Positions 41,897 to 51,291 of a stretch of DNA of 64,000 bases are shown one piece after another (the first letter of the stretch is position 1; every line of letters starts with the position of its first letter). Source of the stretch: CALNXN01 sp942490645 (GTDB lineage: Bacteria; Pseudomonadota; Alphaproteobacteria; Rhodobacterales; Rhodobacteraceae); assembly GCA_942490645.1 (NCBI GenBank), contig CALNXN010000009.1:62001-126000 (forward strand). Reading direction: 5' to 3'. Both the position numbers and the translations under genes were made by a program. The notes beneath the pieces were generated by a model that was not told the origin of the DNA, made no database searches, and was given only the letters and a program-made list of their open reading frames with translations.

Positions 41897-43540
41897 ATGG
41901 CTGCTAAGGACGTCAAATTCGACACAGATGCCCGCAACCGTATGCTCAAGGGTGTGAACATCCTTGCGGACGCGGTCAAAGTCACGCTGGGCCCCAAAGG
42001 CCGTAACGTGGTTCTGGACAAATCTTTCGGCGCACCGCGCATCACCAAAGACGGCGTGTCCGTTGCCAAAGAGATCGAACTGGAAGACAAGTTCGAGAAC
42101 ATGGGCGCACAGATGGTCAAGGAAGTTGCTTCCCGGACCAATGACGAAGCAGGCGACGGTACAACAACCGCGACTGTTCTGGCTCAGGCCATCGTCAAAG
42201 AAGGCATGAAATCGGTTGCCGCTGGCATGAACCCGATGGACCTCAAGCGCGGCATCGATCTGGCGACACTCAAAGTTGTCGAAGCGATCAAAGCTGCCGC
42301 ACGTGACGTGTCGGACAGTGCCGAAGTTGCACAGGTCGGTACGATCTCTGCGAACGGCGAAGCTGAAATCGGTCGTCAGATCGCAGATGCGATGCAGAAG
42401 GTTGGCAACGAAGGCGTCATCACCGTTGAAGAAAACAAAGGTCTGGAAACAGAGACTGATGTCGTCGAAGGCATGCAGTTCGATCGCGGTTACCTGAGCC
42501 CCTATTTCGTGACCAACGCCGACAAGATGACCACTGAGCTGGAAGACTGCATCATCCTGCTGCACGAGAAGAAACTGTCTTCGCTGCAGCCAATGGTGCC
42601 CCTGCTGGAGCAAGTGATCCAGAGCCAGAAGCCACTGTTGATCATCGCTGAAGACGTAGAAGGCGAAGCGCTGGCCACTCTGGTTGTCAACAAACTGCGT
42701 GGCGGACTGAAAATCGCGGCTGTCAAAGCACCTGGTTTCGGCGATCGCCGCAAAGCCATGCTGCAAGACATCGCAATCTTGACAGGCGGTCAGGTGATTT
42801 CCGAAGACCTCGGCATGAAGCTTGAATCCGTGACAATGGACATGCTTGGTTCGGCCAAGAAAATCCAGATCACCAAGGACGAAACCACAATCGTGGACGG
42901 CGCTGGCGAGAAAGCGGAAATTCAGGCACGCGTTGCTCAGATCCGCAATCAAATCGAAGAAACCACGTCCGACTACGACCGTGAAAAGCTGCAAGAACGC
43001 GTTGCCAAACTGGCCGGCGGTGTTGCCGTGATCCGCGTCGGTGGTATGACCGAAGTGGAAGTGAAAGAGCGCAAAGACCGCGTTGACGATGCGCTGAACG
43101 CGACCCGCGCGGCCGTTCAGGAGGGCATCGTCGTCGGTGGTGGTGTTGCTCTGGTTCAGGCGGGCAAGCACCTTGAAGGTCTGACCGGTGACAACAACGA
43201 TCAAAACGTCGGTATCTCCATCGTGCGCAAGGCACTGGAAGCGCCTCTGCGTCAGATCGCTGAGAACGCTGGTGTTGACGGTTCGGTTGTTGCGGGCAAA
43301 ATCCGCGAAAGCGACGACCTGAAGTTCGGCTTTAACGCCCAAACCGAAGAATATGGCGACATGTTCAAGTTTGGCGTCATCGATCCTGCCAAAGTCGTGC
43401 GCACAGCGCTGCAAGACGCGGCTTCGATCGCTGGTCTCTTGATCACGACCGAAGCGATGGTTGCCGATAAGCCTTCCAAAGAGGGCGCCGGCGGCGGCGG
43501 CGGCATGCCCGACATGGGCGGCATGGGCGGCATGATGTAA
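41897..43540 (+). CDS. groL: Chaperonin GroEL
   Basis: 547 residues. Ring-shaped ATP-driven folding machine. Starts with AAKDVKFDTDARNRML; LGPKGRNVVLDKSFG and DGTTTATVLAQ (ATP site) are present; ends in the GGM-rich tail MPDMGGMGGMM. AAGAGGAG ribosome site before the ATG. Follows groES by 65 bases. A long antisense open frame over this gene is a codon-bias artefact. Confidence 0.98.
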   Translation: MAAKDVKFDTDARNRMLKGVNILADAVKVTLGPKGRNVVLDKSFGAPRITKDGVSVAKEIELEDKFENMGAQMVKEVASRTNDEAGDGTTTATVLAQAIVKEGMKSVAAGMNPMDLKRGIDLATLKVVEAIKAAARDVSDSAEVAQVGTISANGEAEIGRQIADAMQKVGNEGVITVEENKGLETETDVVEGMQFDRGYLSPYFVTNADKMTTELEDCIILLHEKKLSSLQPMVPLLEQVIQSQKPLLIIAEDVEGEALATLVVNKLRGGLKIAAVKAPGFGDRRKAMLQDIAILTGGQVISEDLGMKLESVTMDMLGSAKKIQITKDETTIVDGAGEKAEIQARVAQIRNQIEETTSDYDREKLQERVAKLAGGVAVIRVGGMTEVEVKERKDRVDDALNATRAAVQEGIVVGGGVALVQAGKHLEGLTGDNNDQNVGISIVRKALEAPLRQIAENAGVDGSVVAGKIRESDDLKFGFNAQTEEYGDMFKFGVIDPAKVVRTALQDAASIAGLLITTEAMVADKPSKEGAGGGGGMPDMGGMGGMM

Positions 43541-43570
43541 GCCACCGCTTACAAACGCTGAAGCTACGGA

Positions 43571-43599
43571 AAAGGGCTGCTTTCGGGCGGCCCTTTTTT
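43571..43599 (+). terminator. Terminator of groESL
   Basis: AAAGGGCTGC, loop TTTCGG, GCGGCCCTTT (10-bp stem with one G-U pair) followed by a T run (43594-43599). Confidence 0.9.
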
Positions 43600-43698
43600 G
43601 TGGAAAAGCGTGCATACAAAGCGGCGCAGGCGTTAACACTGTGTTCAGCCACGCGGTGTTAGAAGGCATCAACTGCTTCGCCAAGGGGTCTTTGCCGC

Positions 43699-44430
43699 AT
43701 GTCTGTCTCTTCTCCGGTTGTTCGGGACTCTGAATTTGATGCTTTGGGCTCCAAAGATTTCGAAGATTTCATTTATCTCATCAGCCATGACGTGAGAAAT
43801 TCCGTCCGCGCTCTGATTGAATTGCCACAATGGATTGAAGAAGATCTGGCAGAGTCTGGCGTCCCACTTGATGGGTCGGTGCGGGCGAATATTGATCTGA
43901 TGAACCGTCACACTGGTCGTTTGGACCGGATGTTGGTCGATTTGCTAACATTTTCGCGTGTGGGTCGCATGCAAAAGGTTTCTCAAATCGATCTGGATGA
44001 TGCGCTCACTGAAGTATTGGACCAGATCCGCGCTCCTGCAGGTTTTCGCTTTGTAAGAGCCTTGGATTGCCCCTCCATCATGATCGGCGAAACCGACGTG
44101 ATGACATTGCTCACTGCTTTGGTCAGCAACTGCGTCAAACATCATGACAAAGTGTCAGGCAAGATCGTTATTACCACGCACCGGGATCATGATGATGTGG
44201 TTTTGCGTGTGGCGGATGATGGCCCGGGAATACCGGAGAAATTCCACAATACCGTATTTGGCGCGATGACCACGTTGCGCCCACGCGATGAAGTCGAAGG
44301 CAGCGGTATGGGTTTGGCCATCACCCGCAAAATCGCGGCGCTTTACAAGGGCTCGGTTCGCGTCGAAGCCGAAGAGGGCTTGCGCGGTACAACGTTGGAA
44401 GTGCGTTTCCCTGGTCACCGCAAAAGCTGA
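43699..44430 (+). CDS. Soluble sensor histidine kinase without input domain
   Basis: 243 residues. HisKA/HATPase only. The phospho-acceptor box is FIYLISHDVRNSVRALIELPQWIEEDL, close to the kinases of bacteriophytochrome type (HDVRxxVRAL...WIEEDL). N box LVSNCVKHHDK, G1 VADDGPGIPE, G2 EGSGMGLAITRKIA. There are only about 20 residues before the kinase core and no membrane segment, so the signal must come from another protein. The receiver-protein gene follows 133 bases later. Confidence 0.9.
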   Translation: MSVSSPVVRDSEFDALGSKDFEDFIYLISHDVRNSVRALIELPQWIEEDLAESGVPLDGSVRANIDLMNRHTGRLDRMLVDLLTFSRVGRMQKVSQIDLDDALTEVLDQIRAPAGFRFVRALDCPSIMIGETDVMTLLTALVSNCVKHHDKVSGKIVITTHRDHDDVVLRVADDGPGIPEKFHNTVFGAMTTLRPRDEVEGSGMGLAITRKIAALYKGSVRVEAEEGLRGTTLEVRFPGHRKS

Positions 44431-44563
44431 CATCTGTTGAGACACGTCTGATTACCTTCATGACAATCTCAAATTGTTCGCAATTTAAACTTCGGCATTC
44501 ACGGTTGCTACGTAACTTCACGATACCTACAGGCGTAAAGCTGTGGGTTATCAGGGGTTTCAA

Positions 44564-45211
44564 ATGCAGTCATCAAATTCAACATCCGCATTTAACAATG
44601 CTCCGATCAGAGCGCTCTTGCTGGATGACAGTAGTTTTGATCGCGCGCGCATCAGACGGTTGAGCCGCCAAGCGCAGCTCAATATCGCGATTGACGAAGT
44701 CGACAGCCTGAACGAGCTGGAAGGTGTGGTTGACCATGGGCATTATGATCTGTTCTTGATCGATTACCGTTTGCCGGTAGGCAACGGCATCGAAGCGATG
44801 GCTCTTTTGCGCAAGAACCCACGCCACAAGTCGGCGGGCAATATCATGATAACGGGACACCCCAAGATTGATACTGCCGTGCAAGCCATGCGCTGCGGGT
44901 ATCATGATGTCCTGAGCAAGAACGGAATGACTGCAAATGATCTGCGCACATCAGTCAAATGTGCGTTGGAGGCGGCACGTCAGGAAGCCCCGGCGGCATC
45001 GGTGGTCACAAAGCAACAACTGCAAGATAGCATTTCCAGCGCAGTCAACGATCCGACTGCCCACGAATTCATAAGGTTGATGGGATCAGGCAATGAGGTT
45101 GGTGGGCAAAACGCCGATCTTCGATTGGGCAACCACCGCGATATTTCCGGATTGCTCAACGACATGTTGCAAACAGATGAGTTTGTGTTTGAACCTCGAA
45201 AGAAACAATAG
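44564..45211 (+). CDS. Lone receiver-domain response regulator with C-terminal extension
   Basis: 215 residues from ATG 44564 (AGGGG 7 bases upstream). CheY-type receiver: LLLDDSSFDRARI (acidic pair), phosphorylation Asp in LFLIDYRLPVGNG, Thr in IMITGHPK, and Lys in VLSKNG. After about residue 125 a 90-residue tail (VVTKQQLQDSISSAVNDPTAHEF...) follows, with no recognised output domain. Partner of the kinase just upstream by position. The output is unknown. Confidence 0.85.
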   Translation: MQSSNSTSAFNNAPIRALLLDDSSFDRARIRRLSRQAQLNIAIDEVDSLNELEGVVDHGHYDLFLIDYRLPVGNGIEAMALLRKNPRHKSAGNIMITGHPKIDTAVQAMRCGYHDVLSKNGMTANDLRTSVKCALEAARQEAPAASVVTKQQLQDSISSAVNDPTAHEFIRLMGSGNEVGGQNADLRLGNHRDISGLLNDMLQTDEFVFEPRKKQ

Positions 45212-45313
45212 CTGCCAATGCCTTGGCTCGACGGTTACGTGCAAAAAAATCGAACGCGTTAAAAACCGCATCATCCTGCTAGGCGCGGTTGGTCTAACAG
45301 GCTAAGCGTAGAT

Positions 45314-46162
45314 ATGCGCGTCGTTTTATTGACCACTCTGACCATGATCGCCTTCGCGTCGAATTCCATTTTGACACGTTTGGCCGTCGATGGCGGGCAT
45401 ATTGATCCCAGCAGCTTCGCATTGATCCGTGTGCTTTCGGGTGCTGCCATTTTGTGCATGATCATGAGCGTCCGCCGCGGCAGCTTGCCGATCTGGCGCA
45501 AGTCACGAATAGTCGGCGTGCTCAGTCTCGCTGCTTACATGGCCGGTTTTTCTTTGGCGTATATGACGCTCGATGCTGGTCTTGGCGCGCTTATTCTATT
45601 TGGCGTCGTACAAATCACAATGTTCGGGCATGGGGCGTGGCGCGGCTCAAGTCCGACGCAACGGCAAATGTTGGGCGCGGGTATAGCGTTTGCCGGACTG
45701 ATGGCAGCGCTTTGGCCTGGGCCGGGCGGCGAGGCGGACATTGCGGGCGCCGGCTTCATGGTCATTGCGGGTTTGGGCTGGGCAATTTACACGATTTCCG
45801 GCCGATCAGAAGGGAACCCGCTCGCTGTTACCGCAGCTAACTTCCTGCTTTGCCTCCCATTTATGGCAGTTTTGCTGATCGGGCCTACTTTGAATGCGCA
45901 AGTTAAAGGGATCGCATTGGCGATCATATGTGGCGGGCTGACCTCAGGATTGGGATACGCCCTTTGGTACAGTGTTTTGCCACGACTGGAGCAAAGCACT
46001 GCTGCGATCGTGCAACTGAGCGTTCCGATCATCGCGATTCTGGGCGGCATTGTATTCCTGCAAGAGGCCGTCTCGGTGATTGTGCTTTTTGCTGCAGCCC
46101 TTGTTCTGGGCGGGATCGCTCTGGCGATCACATCAAAACCCGTTCCAACGGATCGTAAGTGA
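45314..46162 (+). CDS. EamA/DMT-family transporter
   Basis: 282 residues with ten predicted membrane helices in two EamA repeats (VVLLTTLTMIAFASNSILTRLAVDGG, SLAAYMAGFSLAYMTLDAGLGALILFG, TSGLGYALWYSVLPRL). The substrate is unknown. No strong ribosome site before the ATG. The 3' end overlaps the convergent Nudix gene by 35 bases. Confidence 0.85.
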   Translation: MRVVLLTTLTMIAFASNSILTRLAVDGGHIDPSSFALIRVLSGAAILCMIMSVRRGSLPIWRKSRIVGVLSLAAYMAGFSLAYMTLDAGLGALILFGVVQITMFGHGAWRGSSPTQRQMLGAGIAFAGLMAALWPGPGGEADIAGAGFMVIAGLGWAIYTISGRSEGNPLAVTAANFLLCLPFMAVLLIGPTLNAQVKGIALAIICGGLTSGLGYALWYSVLPRLEQSTAAIVQLSVPIIAILGGIVFLQEAVSVIVLFAAALVLGGIALAITSKPVPTDRK

Positions 46163-46583
46163 TCAAAGGGTTTTGGGAGAATGCAATCTCGCCCAGACTG
46201 CTGGGTTTGACCTTTAGTCGTCCCAACTCTTCATGCGATACCCAATGATGCTGCGTCACAACGTTCTCGACGTCTTTCCAATGCGGATCAATTTCTGCTG
46301 ACCCTCTGACTTCACAGCGAAAAAACACTTCGACTTGGTGAAATCCGCTACGCGGATCGTGGAATTCATTGATCAGACAGGGCGCGCCCACCGCCACAGT
46401 CAATCCGGTTTCCTCGTAAACTTCTCTTGCGAGGTTTTCAGGCAGGGCACTGCCCGGCTCAACGCCACCACCTGGCGCGCACAACAAATCACTTCGACCA
46501 TTTGGCCACGCATTGACCAACAAGAGCCGACCCGCCCTGACGATCACGGCCCGAACTGCAACTCTTGGTGATTTGCTGGGCAT
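46128..46583 (-). CDS. Nudix hydrolase
   Basis: 151 residues from ATG 46583 (a TTG five codons upstream lacks a ribosome site). Nudix box GGGVEPGSALPENLAREV-YEETGL. The first Glu of the strict consensus (G-x5-E) is Ser here, while REVYEE, which binds the metal, is intact. It hydrolyses nucleoside diphosphate-linked compounds; the substrate is unknown. The region around it is divergent from the lipase gene. Confidence 0.87.
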   Translation of the reverse strand: MPSKSPRVAVRAVIVRAGRLLLVNAWPNGRSDLLCAPGGGVEPGSALPENLAREVYEETGLTVAVGAPCLINEFHDPRSGFHQVEVFFRCEVRGSAEIDPHWKDVENVVTQHHWVSHEELGRLKVKPSSLGEIAFSQNPLITYDPLERVLM

Positions 46584-46654
46584 TGTCAGGTTTTCCAATT
46601 GTTGACTGTAACGTTACGCTTCTCTCGATCGACGAATGAGACTATCCAACTGGA

Positions 46655-47449
46655 ATGATGCGAACCGCAACCCTTATCCTGACCGCGACCCTTCTTGGAG
46701 GCTGTATTGTCCCCGCGGCGGATGCGCGTTGCGTAGTTCTTTTGCACGGTTTGGCTCGATCTCAGGCGTCCTTTGCCTTGATGGAGGCTGCGCTGGAGGC
46801 TGAAGGGTACCGCGTCGTACGACCCGGATATCCCTCGACGGAAGCGCCGGTTGCTGAGTTGGTCGAGCGAACTTTGCCTGATGCCGTGGCCGAATGCGGA
46901 CCCGACGGCGCGGTCGATTTCGTCACGCACTCAATGGGTGGCATTTTGATCCGCCAGTGGGTCGCCGATAAATCACCCGAGCGCATTGGGCGCGTGGTGA
47001 TGCTGGCGCCGCCCAATCAGGGGAGCGAAGTGGTTGATACGCTCGACGACATAGAAGCGTTCGGCTGGATCAACGGACCGGCTGGTGCGCAGCTTGGAAC
47101 AGGACCTGATGATTTGCCGCGCCGCTTGCCCGCGGTGAATTTCGAACTTGGGGTGATCGCGGGTGATCAATCGCTGAACCCCTTTTTTTCGTCGATCTTG
47201 CCCGGTGCAGACGATGGGAAGGTTTCTGTGGCTTCAACCAAGGTCGAAGGCATGTCAGATCATATTGTCTTGCCGGTCACACATACATTCATGATGAACA
47301 ACCCACGCGTCATTGCCCAAACGGTCGAGTTTCTTAATACCGGCGCTTTTGACCGCACATTGAGCTGGATTGATGCCGTGTTGGAGCAGCTCGGTTGCCC
47401 GGACGGAACGTGCGTGCCAGGGGTGAAAGCACCTGATGCCAAACCTTGA
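46655..47449 (+). CDS. Lipoprotein alpha/beta hydrolase (lipase/esterase-like)
   Basis: 264 residues. Lipobox-like LLGGC near residue 17 after a short hydrophobic signal (TATLILTATLLGGC), so probably a lipoprotein. Hydrolase motifs: VVLLHGLARSQ, nucleophile elbow VTHSMGGILI, and the late His region PVTHTFMMNN. LipA/PGAP1-type esterases share this pattern. The phnM-like gene overlaps its last 14 bases in another frame, so the two are one operon. Confidence 0.82.
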   Translation: MMRTATLILTATLLGGCIVPAADARCVVLLHGLARSQASFALMEAALEAEGYRVVRPGYPSTEAPVAELVERTLPDAVAECGPDGAVDFVTHSMGGILIRQWVADKSPERIGRVVMLAPPNQGSEVVDTLDDIEAFGWINGPAGAQLGTGPDDLPRRLPAVNFELGVIAGDQSLNPFFSSILPGADDGKVSVASTKVEGMSDHIVLPVTHTFMMNNPRVIAQTVEFLNTGAFDRTLSWIDAVLEQLGCPDGTCVPGVKAPDAKP

Positions 47450-48575
47450 TCTAGTGAACACCAAGGTTCTGGGGCCGGATGGCACGTGGTCGGGTGGGCT
47501 GTCATTTGCGGACGGCAAGATCGTAAGTGACCGCGTTGGTCGCCCTGTCGATCTAGGTGGATTTTTGGTGTTGCCCGGCATCATTGACGTTCATGGCGAT
47601 GGATTTGAACGGCACCTTGCGCCACGCCGGGGTGCGATGAAGCAGATGTCCGAAGGGTTGATCGCGGCAGAGGCGGAGTTGGCGGCGAATGGCATCACAA
47701 CCGGTGTGCTGGCTCAGTTCGTCAGTTGGGAAGGTGGACTGCGCGGAGTGGAATTTGCGGACGCGGTTTTCTCTGCGATCCGCGATACGGGCGCGGGGTT
47801 GGTCACGGACATCAAGGCGCAATTGCGACTGGAAACGCATATGCTGGATTTATACGAGGCATTGCCCGTCCGGGTTGAAACGTGGGGCGTATCCTACGTC
47901 GTGTTCAATGACCATTTGCCCCACGACCGTTTGAAAGAGGGGCGCAAGCCGCCGCGCCTTGTTGGTCAGGCTTTGAAAGCTGGTCGCAATCCGGATGCGC
48001 ATTTTGAGATGCTGTTGCAGTTGCACGCACAACGAAAGAACGTTCCGGCCGCGATTGAAGAGCTATGCAAAAAACTGATTTCCAAGGGTGTTCGTTTGGG
48101 CAGCCATGATGACCAAACGTATGAGGATCGCCGTTTTTGGCACGATCACGGTGTGCGTATTGCTGAGTTTCCCGAGACGCTGGAGGCTGCGGAAGCGGCA
48201 AAGTCCACTGGCGATATGGTTGTGCTGGGTTCACCGAATGTGGTGCGCGGTGGGTCGCACAAGGGGAATGCCTCGGCGCTTGACTTGATCACGATGGGAC
48301 TGTGCGATGCGCTGGCGTCCGATTATCACTATCCCAGCCCACGCCGGGCGGCGTTGATGCTGGCGGCCACTGGGGTGCTTGATCTAGCCCCGGCTTGGGG
48401 TCTGGTGTCTTCTGGCCCGGCGCGGGTTTTGGGGCTGGATGATCGTGGCGTGCTTGAACGAGGCAAGCGCGCCGATCTGGTTGTTCTGGACGAAACCAGC
48501 CATCGGGTTGCAGCCACTTTTTGCGGTGGCCAAGTCAGTTACATGTCAGGCGGCATTGCCGATCGCTTCGTTTAA
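47436..48575 (+). CDS. phnM: PhnM-like amidohydrolase (RPnTP diphosphatase family)
   Basis: 379 residues. Metal-dependent amidohydrolase fold; PhnM removes pyrophosphate from alpha-D-ribose 1-methylphosphonate 5-triphosphate in the C-P lyase pathway. Visible: LPGIIDVHGDGFERHLAPR, DDQTYEDRRFWHDHGV, FPETLEAAEAAKSTGDMVVLGSPNVVRGGSHKGN, and ASDYHYPSPRRAALMLA. All match PhnM. No phnGHIJKL genes are near, so it is an orphan; another triphosphate or nucleotide substrate is possible. It starts inside the lipase gene and ends overlapping purK by 4 bases. Confidence 0.85.
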   Translation: MPNLDLVNTKVLGPDGTWSGGLSFADGKIVSDRVGRPVDLGGFLVLPGIIDVHGDGFERHLAPRRGAMKQMSEGLIAAEAELAANGITTGVLAQFVSWEGGLRGVEFADAVFSAIRDTGAGLVTDIKAQLRLETHMLDLYEALPVRVETWGVSYVVFNDHLPHDRLKEGRKPPRLVGQALKAGRNPDAHFEMLLQLHAQRKNVPAAIEELCKKLISKGVRLGSHDDQTYEDRRFWHDHGVRIAEFPETLEAAEAAKSTGDMVVLGSPNVVRGGSHKGNASALDLITMGLCDALASDYHYPSPRRAALMLAATGVLDLAPAWGLVSSGPARVLGLDDRGVLERGKRADLVVLDETSHRVAATFCGGQVSYMSGGIADRFV

Positions 48576-49631
48576 GGCGTTACGCGATTCACGTGGCCCA
48601 TCTTGCGGCCGGGTTTGACCTCGGTTTTCCCATAGAGATGTAATGCCGTGTGCGGCGCCTGTGCCAACTCCTGAACACGGTCCATATCGTGACCAATCAG
48701 ATTTTCCATTGTGACGTCGCTGTGACGGCTGCCATCGCCAAGCGGCCAACCGACGATTGCGCGGATGTGCTGCTCAAACTGATCCACAGCGCACCCGTTT
48801 TGCGTCCAATGGCCGGAATTGTGAACTCTTGGCGCAATTTCGTTCACAATCAGGCCTGCAGGAGTGACAAAGAGCTCAACACCCAGAACGCCAACATAAT
48901 CCAGCGCGTTCAGAATTTTGGCCGCCAAGAGCACGGCATCGGTCCGTTGAGCAGATGACAGCGTCGCGGGCACGGTTGTGGTGTGCAGAATCCCGTTGCG
49001 GTGCACATTCTCTCCGGGATCAAAACAGGCAACGGCACCGTCTTGGGCGCGGGCTGCAATCACCGATACCTCGCATACGAAATCAACAAACCCCTCAAGC
49101 ACCGCGGGGCTGCCGGCCAAATCGTGCAAGGCAGCGTCGGCGTCTTGAGCGGAATTGAGACGCGCTTGCCCTTTGCCATCATACCCAAAGCGACGGGTTT
49201 TCAGAATAGACGGGGTGCCAATCGCTGCAATCGCAGCCTCGAGAGCCGCGGCGTCAGGACAGTCGGCAAATGGCGCGGTCATCAGGCCAAGCCCCTGAAG
49301 AAAAGTCTTTTCCGTCAAGCGGTCCTGACTGATGCGGAGCGCTTCGCGACCCGGCCGAATGGGCACGATTGCTTCGATCGCATCCAGTGCCGATGTCGGC
49401 ACGTTTTCAAATTCATAGGTAACGACATCCACCGAATGGGCGAATGCGCTCAGGGCGCTGGCGTCGTCGTAGGTGGCGGTCGTAACGCTGTGCGCGACAT
49501 CGCCTGCAGGTGGAGCCGCACCTGGTTCGAAGATATGCGTTTTGAAACCCAAACGGGCGGCCGCCACGGACAGCATACGACCAAGTTGGCCGCCTCCCAG
49601 TATTCCGATGGTCGTTCCGACCGGCAGTGCG

Positions 49632-49639
<8 letters not shown>
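48572..49639 (-). CDS. purK: N5-carboxyaminoimidazole ribonucleotide synthase
   Basis: 355 residues; ATG at 49639, inside the purE 3' end (8-base overlap), with GAGG about 9 bases upstream. ATP-grasp enzyme that turns AIR and bicarbonate into N5-CAIR in purine synthesis. N-terminal GILGGGQLGRMLSVAAARLG, ILKTRRFGYDGKGQ, and VNEIAPRVHNSGHWT. Confidence 0.96.
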
Positions 49640-50120
<481 letters not shown>

Positions 50121-50191
50121 GAAAGGCCCCTTTGCGCGCCCGGCTAACAGAGCGCGCACTATAGCCAAACCAATGACTTAGGCAATCGCCC

Positions 50192-50416
50192 TCAGGCGAT
50201 GATATCAGGTGTCAGCCGGTCTTCGATTTGCGCGATTTGATCTTTCAGCCGCAGTTTCCGCTTTTTGAGCCTCTGCAGCGTCAACTGGTCCGCGGTGCCT
50301 TTTTCGACAAGCGCGTGGATGGCGTCATCCAAATCACGGTGCTCTCGTCGAAAAACTTCCAATTCAACGCGCAGTACCTCATCCGTTTTCATGGACAGAT
50401 CAGTTTGGGCGTTCAT
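50192..50416 (-). CDS. DUF465/YdcH-family small protein
   Basis: 74 residues; helical and charged, with the family core RREHRDLDDAIHALVEKGTADQLTLQRLKKRKLRLKDQI. Second DUF465 protein in the window (see 5707). Function unknown. It ends about 70 bases before purE and is read in the same direction. Confidence 0.88.
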   Translation of the reverse strand: MNAQTDLSMKTDEVLRVELEVFRREHRDLDDAIHALVEKGTADQLTLQRLKKRKLRLKDQIAQIEDRLTPDIIA

Positions 50417-50480
50417 CTGGCAGGTTCCGTTCTCGTGGCTAGGTGGGTCATCATAAGCGTTTTGGAACCCTACGCCTAGC

Positions 50481-50511
50481 CCTTGCGCAAACCGACTTTG
50501 CTTCCCATATT
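50481..50511 (+). promoter_or_regulatory. RpoH (sigma-32)-like promoter of hsp20 gene
   Basis: CCCTTGCG (50481-50488), 17-base spacer, CCATAT (50506-50511), compared with CNCTTGAA-N16/17-CCANNT. The -10 is a full match; the -35 differs at the two last bases. A leader of about 60 bases follows before the ATG. Confidence 0.5.
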
Positions 50512-50578
50512 CTTTTCAGACGGCTGCCGTTGCGGGGCTGTGAAATTGACTGTCGCTTGACTGATAAGGACGTGTCGC

Positions 50579-50992
50579 ATGACGAAAATGACGCTTGGCT
50601 CGTACCCTCATATGCTGGGGTTTGAACAGCTGGAACGCCTTCTGGAGCGGACTGCGAAGTCCGGAAATGAAGGGTATCCGCCTTTCAATATCGAACAGAC
50701 TTCTGACTTCTCCTACCGCATTACGCTGGCTGTGGCTGGTTTCGCGGAACAGGATTTGTCGATCACTGTGGAGGACCGTCAATTGGTCATCCGCGGACGG
50801 CAGACCGATGACGCGGACGACAGGGTCTTTTTGCATCGCGGTATTGCCGCACGCCAGTTTCAGCGCAGCTTTGTGCTCGCTGATGGTGTCGATGTCGGCG
50901 AAGCGATCATGGAAAATGGATTGCTTCATGTGGATCTGACACGGGCAAAACCGCAGACTGTCGTGCAAACAATAAACATCAGGAAAGGGTAA
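50579..50992 (+). CDS. Hsp20/IbpA-family small heat shock protein
   Basis: 137 residues. ATP-independent holdase. The alpha-crystallin domain starts at YPPFNIEQTSDFSYRITLAVAGF (about residue 34) and includes EQDLSITVEDRQLVIRGRQ and FLHRGIAARQFQRSFVL; ends ENGLLHVDLTRAKPQ. AAGGA lies before the ATG. Preceded by an RpoH-like promoter; followed after 5 bases by the DUF1150 gene. Confidence 0.93.
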   Translation: MTKMTLGSYPHMLGFEQLERLLERTAKSGNEGYPPFNIEQTSDFSYRITLAVAGFAEQDLSITVEDRQLVIRGRQTDDADDRVFLHRGIAARQFQRSFVLADGVDVGEAIMENGLLHVDLTRAKPQTVVQTINIRKG

Positions 50993-50997
50993 CAAGT

Positions 50998-51222
50998 ATG
51001 CAAGACACTTTTGAAAACACTCCGAATGATCAACGTATCGTCTACGTCAAAACCATCGACGTGACCGACCTTCCCAAAGACGTGCGCGAACAGGTTGACG
51101 GGTTGGATCACCTTTATGCTGTTCATGACGCCGAGGGGCAGCAGCTGGCATTGGTCGCTGATCGTCGGCTGGCGTTCCAATTGGCCCGCCAAAACGATTA
51201 CGCTCCGGTTCCGGTGCACTGA
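50998..51222 (+). CDS. DUF1150 family protein
   Basis: 74 residues. The family is a small alphaproteobacterial one that often follows an hsp20 gene. Signature YAVHDAEGQQLALVADRRLAFQLARQNDYAPVPVH. AGGAA-type ribosome site overlaps the end of hsp20. It probably works in the same stress response; function unknown. Confidence 0.9.
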   Translation: MQDTFENTPNDQRIVYVKTIDVTDLPKDVREQVDGLDHLYAVHDAEGQQLALVADRRLAFQLARQNDYAPVPVH

Positions 51223-51245
51223 CAGGATCGAATTTCCAAATGCAA

Positions 51246-51269
51246 AGGGCCGCATGAGTATGCGGCCCT
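51246..51269 (+). terminator. Hairpin after hsp20-DUF1150
   Basis: AGGGCCGCAT, loop GAGT, ATGCGGCCCT: a 10-bp perfect stem between two convergent units. The T tract after it is weak (TATATTGG). Confidence 0.75.
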
Positions 51270-51291
51270 ATATTGGATTTATCTGAGCGCT

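Noticed and set aside
41879..43684. 601-residue open frame antisense to groEL
   Set aside because: Shadow of groEL with no independent evidence; groEL codons are strongly biased.
47436..48575. Part of a C-P lyase operon
   Set aside because: No phnGHIJKL, phnN or phosphonate transporter in the neighbourhood.
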